DNA from: WTFY01 sp965205275
Lineage (GTDB): Bacteria; Pseudomonadota; Gammaproteobacteria; UBA4575
Direction of reading: 5' to 3'
Length of the DNA: 64,000 bases
NCBI GenBank assembly: GCA_965205275.1
Contig: OZ242168.1
Location: 1,984,001 to 2,048,000, forward strand
Positions 62,280 to 64,000 of this stretch are shown here, piece after piece. Below the pieces are notes generated by a model, which worked only from the letters and a program-made list of their open reading frames with translations, did not search any database and was not told the DNA's origin. The position numbers and the translations under genes are program-made. Within the stretch, counting starts at the first letter, position 1. Each line of letters begins with the position of its first letter.

Positions 62280-64000
62280 GTGTACTGGAACAACTTGAAA
62301 TGCGTGGCGGCTTTACACATCGCCACATTGGTCTGGACAGGCACCAGATTCGTGAGATGGTGTCCTGCCTGGGCATGAATGAACTGGAAGATATTGTCGG
62401 CAGGGCCATACCCGAATCCATCATCTCAAACCAGCCGTTTTCCCTGACCAAAACCATCAGTGAACGTGAAGTCAGTGACCGTTTGCGCAGGATGCGCAGA
62501 CGAAATCGTGTGTTTACCTCCATGATCGGTATGGGCTATCACGACACCATCATGCCGGCCGTGATTAAACGCAACGTATTGGAGAATCCGGCCTGGTATA
62601 CCGCCTATACGCCGTATCAGGCTGAAATCAGTCAGGGCAGGCTGGAGGCACTGCTGAATTTCCAGCAGGTAATCACGGATCTGACCGGTATGGAGATTGC
62701 CAATGCCTCCCTGCTTGACGAAGCCACCGCAGCGGCTGAAGGCATGAGCATGGCAAAGCGTGTCGGCAGGAAAGAAAGCAGCCGGTTTTTCATTGATCGG
62801 GAGTGTCATCCGCAAACCATCTCGGTCGTGCAAACACGGGCACACAACTTTGGCTATAAGACCATCATCGGTGATCCGTTTGCGGACCTGGAAAATAAAG
62901 ATGTATTCGGCGTTCTTCTCCAGTATCCCGGCAGCAGCGGTGAGGTGCGGGATCTACGTGAACCCATCGAGCAAGCCCATCAACAGGCTGCCATCGTTAC
63001 GGTTGCCGCAGACATCCTCGCTCTGGTGTTGTTGACCTCGCCCGGCGAAATGGGTGCTGATATCGTGGTGGGCAACTCGCAACGGTTCGGGGTACCTATG
63101 GGTTACGGTGGGCCCCATGCGGCGTTTTTTGCATCCAGGGAAAAATTTATCCGGTCAATGCCTGGACGCATCATTGGTGTATCCATCGATAACCATGGTG
63201 ACAAGGCACTGCGAATGGCATTGCAAACCCGCGAACAGCATATACGTCGGGAAAGGGCGACCAGCAATATCTGTACGTCACAGGTGATGCCAGCAGTGAT
63301 TGCAGGCTTTTACGCCATTTACTACGGGCCCAGGGAGTTGCTCCTGATCGCGCAACGGGTGCATCGTCTGACACAGGTGCTGACTGCCGGTTTGATGCAG
63401 CTCGGGGTTGAAGTCGTCAACAGGCAGTATTTCGATACGGTAAAAGTCTGTGTCCCCAGCCGTGCCCGGCGTATTGCCGCCAAGGCAAGAGAAGCACACA
63501 TCAACCTGAGGGTGTATGACGCGGATTATCTGGGCATCGCATTGGATGAAACAACGGTCCGTGAGCAGGTGCTGACTTTGTGGGGGGTCTTCGCATCTGC
63601 TGCCGGGCAAAGACTGGACATTGATGCACTGGACGCAACCGTGCACGAATGTATCCCGAATGAATTGTTGCGCACCTCCAGGGTACTGCAACATCCCGTA
63701 TTCGAGCTGTACCACAGTGAAACTGAGATGATGCGCTACATGCGCTGGCTGGCGCGTCGCGATATTGCGCTGGACCGCGCGATGATTCCGTTGGGCTCCT
63801 GCACTATGAAACTGAATGCGGCGACGGAACTGGAGGCCCTGTCATACCGGGATTTTAATGCCATACATCCGTTCGTGCCGTTGGACCAGGCACAAGGCTA
63901 CATGCAGTTGTTCGAAGAACTGGAGGGCATGCTTTGTGATCTTACCGGATTCGATGCCTTTTCATTACAGCCCAATGCCGGTTCACAGGGTGAATATACG
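62276..64000 (+). CDS. gcvP: Glycine dehydrogenase (decarboxylating) GcvP, 5' part
   Basis: An open frame from ATG 62276 to the window end, 575 codons, the N-terminal 60 percent of a single-chain P protein (about 950 residues). It begins MSVLEQLEMRGGFTHRHIGL. Typical blocks are FTSMIGMGYHDTIMPAV, NPAWYTAYTPYQAEISQGRL, SQRFGVPMGYGGPHAAFFA and MIPLGSCTMKLNAATELE, where the second half begins. The PLP lysine lies beyond the window. It decarboxylates glycine and loads the aminomethyl group on GcvH. Translationally coupled to gcvT by ATGA. Confidence 0.96.
   Translation, partial: MSVLEQLEMRGGFTHRHIGLDRHQIREMVSCLGMNELEDIVGRAIPESIISNQPFSLTKTISEREVSDRLRRMRRRNRVFTSMIGMGYHDTIMPAVIKRNVLENPAWYTAYTPYQAEISQGRLEALLNFQQVITDLTGMEIANASLLDEATAAAEGMSMAKRVGRKESSRFFIDRECHPQTISVVQTRAHNFGYKTIIGDPFADLENKDVFGVLLQYPGSSGEVRDLREPIEQAHQQAAIVTVAADILALVLLTSPGEMGADIVVGNSQRFGVPMGYGGPHAAFFASREKFIRSMPGRIIGVSIDNHGDKALRMALQTREQHIRRERATSNICTSQVMPAVIAGFYAIYYGPRELLLIAQRVHRLTQVLTAGLMQLGVEVVNRQYFDTVKVCVPSRARRIAAKAREAHINLRVYDADYLGIALDETTVREQVLTLWGVFASAAGQRLDIDALDATVHECIPNELLRTSRVLQHPVFELYHSETEMMRYMRWLARRDIALDRAMIPLGSCTMKLNAATELEALSYRDFNAIHPFVPLDQAQGYMQLFEELEGMLCDLTGFDAFSLQPNAGSQGEYT

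Overview
The window is a piece of a gammaproteobacterial chromosome. The evidence is gene order as much as gene content: groEL-groES-fxsA-cutA-dsbD, then aroQ-accB-accC, then fis-purH-purD follow the order known from Pseudomonas-like and Chromatiales-like gammaproteobacteria, and gshA, ampD, djlA, cca and uppP are of gammaproteobacterial type. By eye the backbone has a moderate GC content. From about 38.6 kb to 58.4 kb the sequence becomes visibly GC-richer and carries a secondary-metabolite cluster, so that part was probably acquired.

Region 1 (1-8.8 kb): the end of an RND pump, a MotA/MotB-like pair, djlA, and a complete selenoneine-type locus: an EgtB-like SenA, a divergent SenB glycosyltransferase and a SenC-type SelD fused to an N-terminal FAD/NAD oxidoreductase. 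gshA lies just upstream of senC on the same strand. Region 2 (8.9-32.8 kb): housekeeping genes. groESL has a perfect CIRCE operator over a sigma70-like promoter. The usual prmA-dusB segment between accC and fis is gone except for a readable C-terminal scar of dusB. Region 3 (33-37 kb): a decay zone. It holds a CbbO/NorD VWA fragment, a moaD remnant split by an IS481-like element (4-bp target duplication CCGG), and a ybbN/cnoX gene split by an IS5-family (IS427-type) element (target duplication TA) that also carries a frameshift.

Region 4 (38.6-58.4 kb): a RiPP cluster of the NHLP (nitrile-hydratase-like leader peptide) / azole type, in three transcription blocks. Block 1 (+): an AlkB-like diiron hydroxylase fused to a degenerate GlnE-like adenylyltransferase domain, a fused E1-like/YcaO cyclodehydratase, an RND/MMPL exporter and a short NHLP precursor. 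Block 2 (-): a membrane-fusion protein, a C39-peptidase ABC transporter, a second NHLM ABC transporter, an alpha/alpha-toroid protein that itself carries an N-terminal NHLP domain, and an unknown protein. Block 3 (+): an outer-membrane lipoprotein-sorting-like protein, a beta-barrel protein and a flavin-dependent tryptophan-halogenase-like enzyme. The precursor reads as a leader whose conserved end plus a core of Leu-Cys-Cys-Cys-Trp lie in another frame, so as written it is frame-broken. If repaired, three Cys (YcaO substrates) followed by one Trp (a possible halogenase substrate) match the enzymes present. This is the most novel system in the window.

Region 5 (59-64 kb): a 2,043-bp IS1595-family transposon with 29-bp terminal inverted repeats, an exact 8-bp target duplication and three passenger genes has landed just upstream of gcvT. 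gcvT overlaps a full-length-type gcvP that runs off the window, and no gcvH lies between them. No tRNA, rRNA or CRISPR array was seen.
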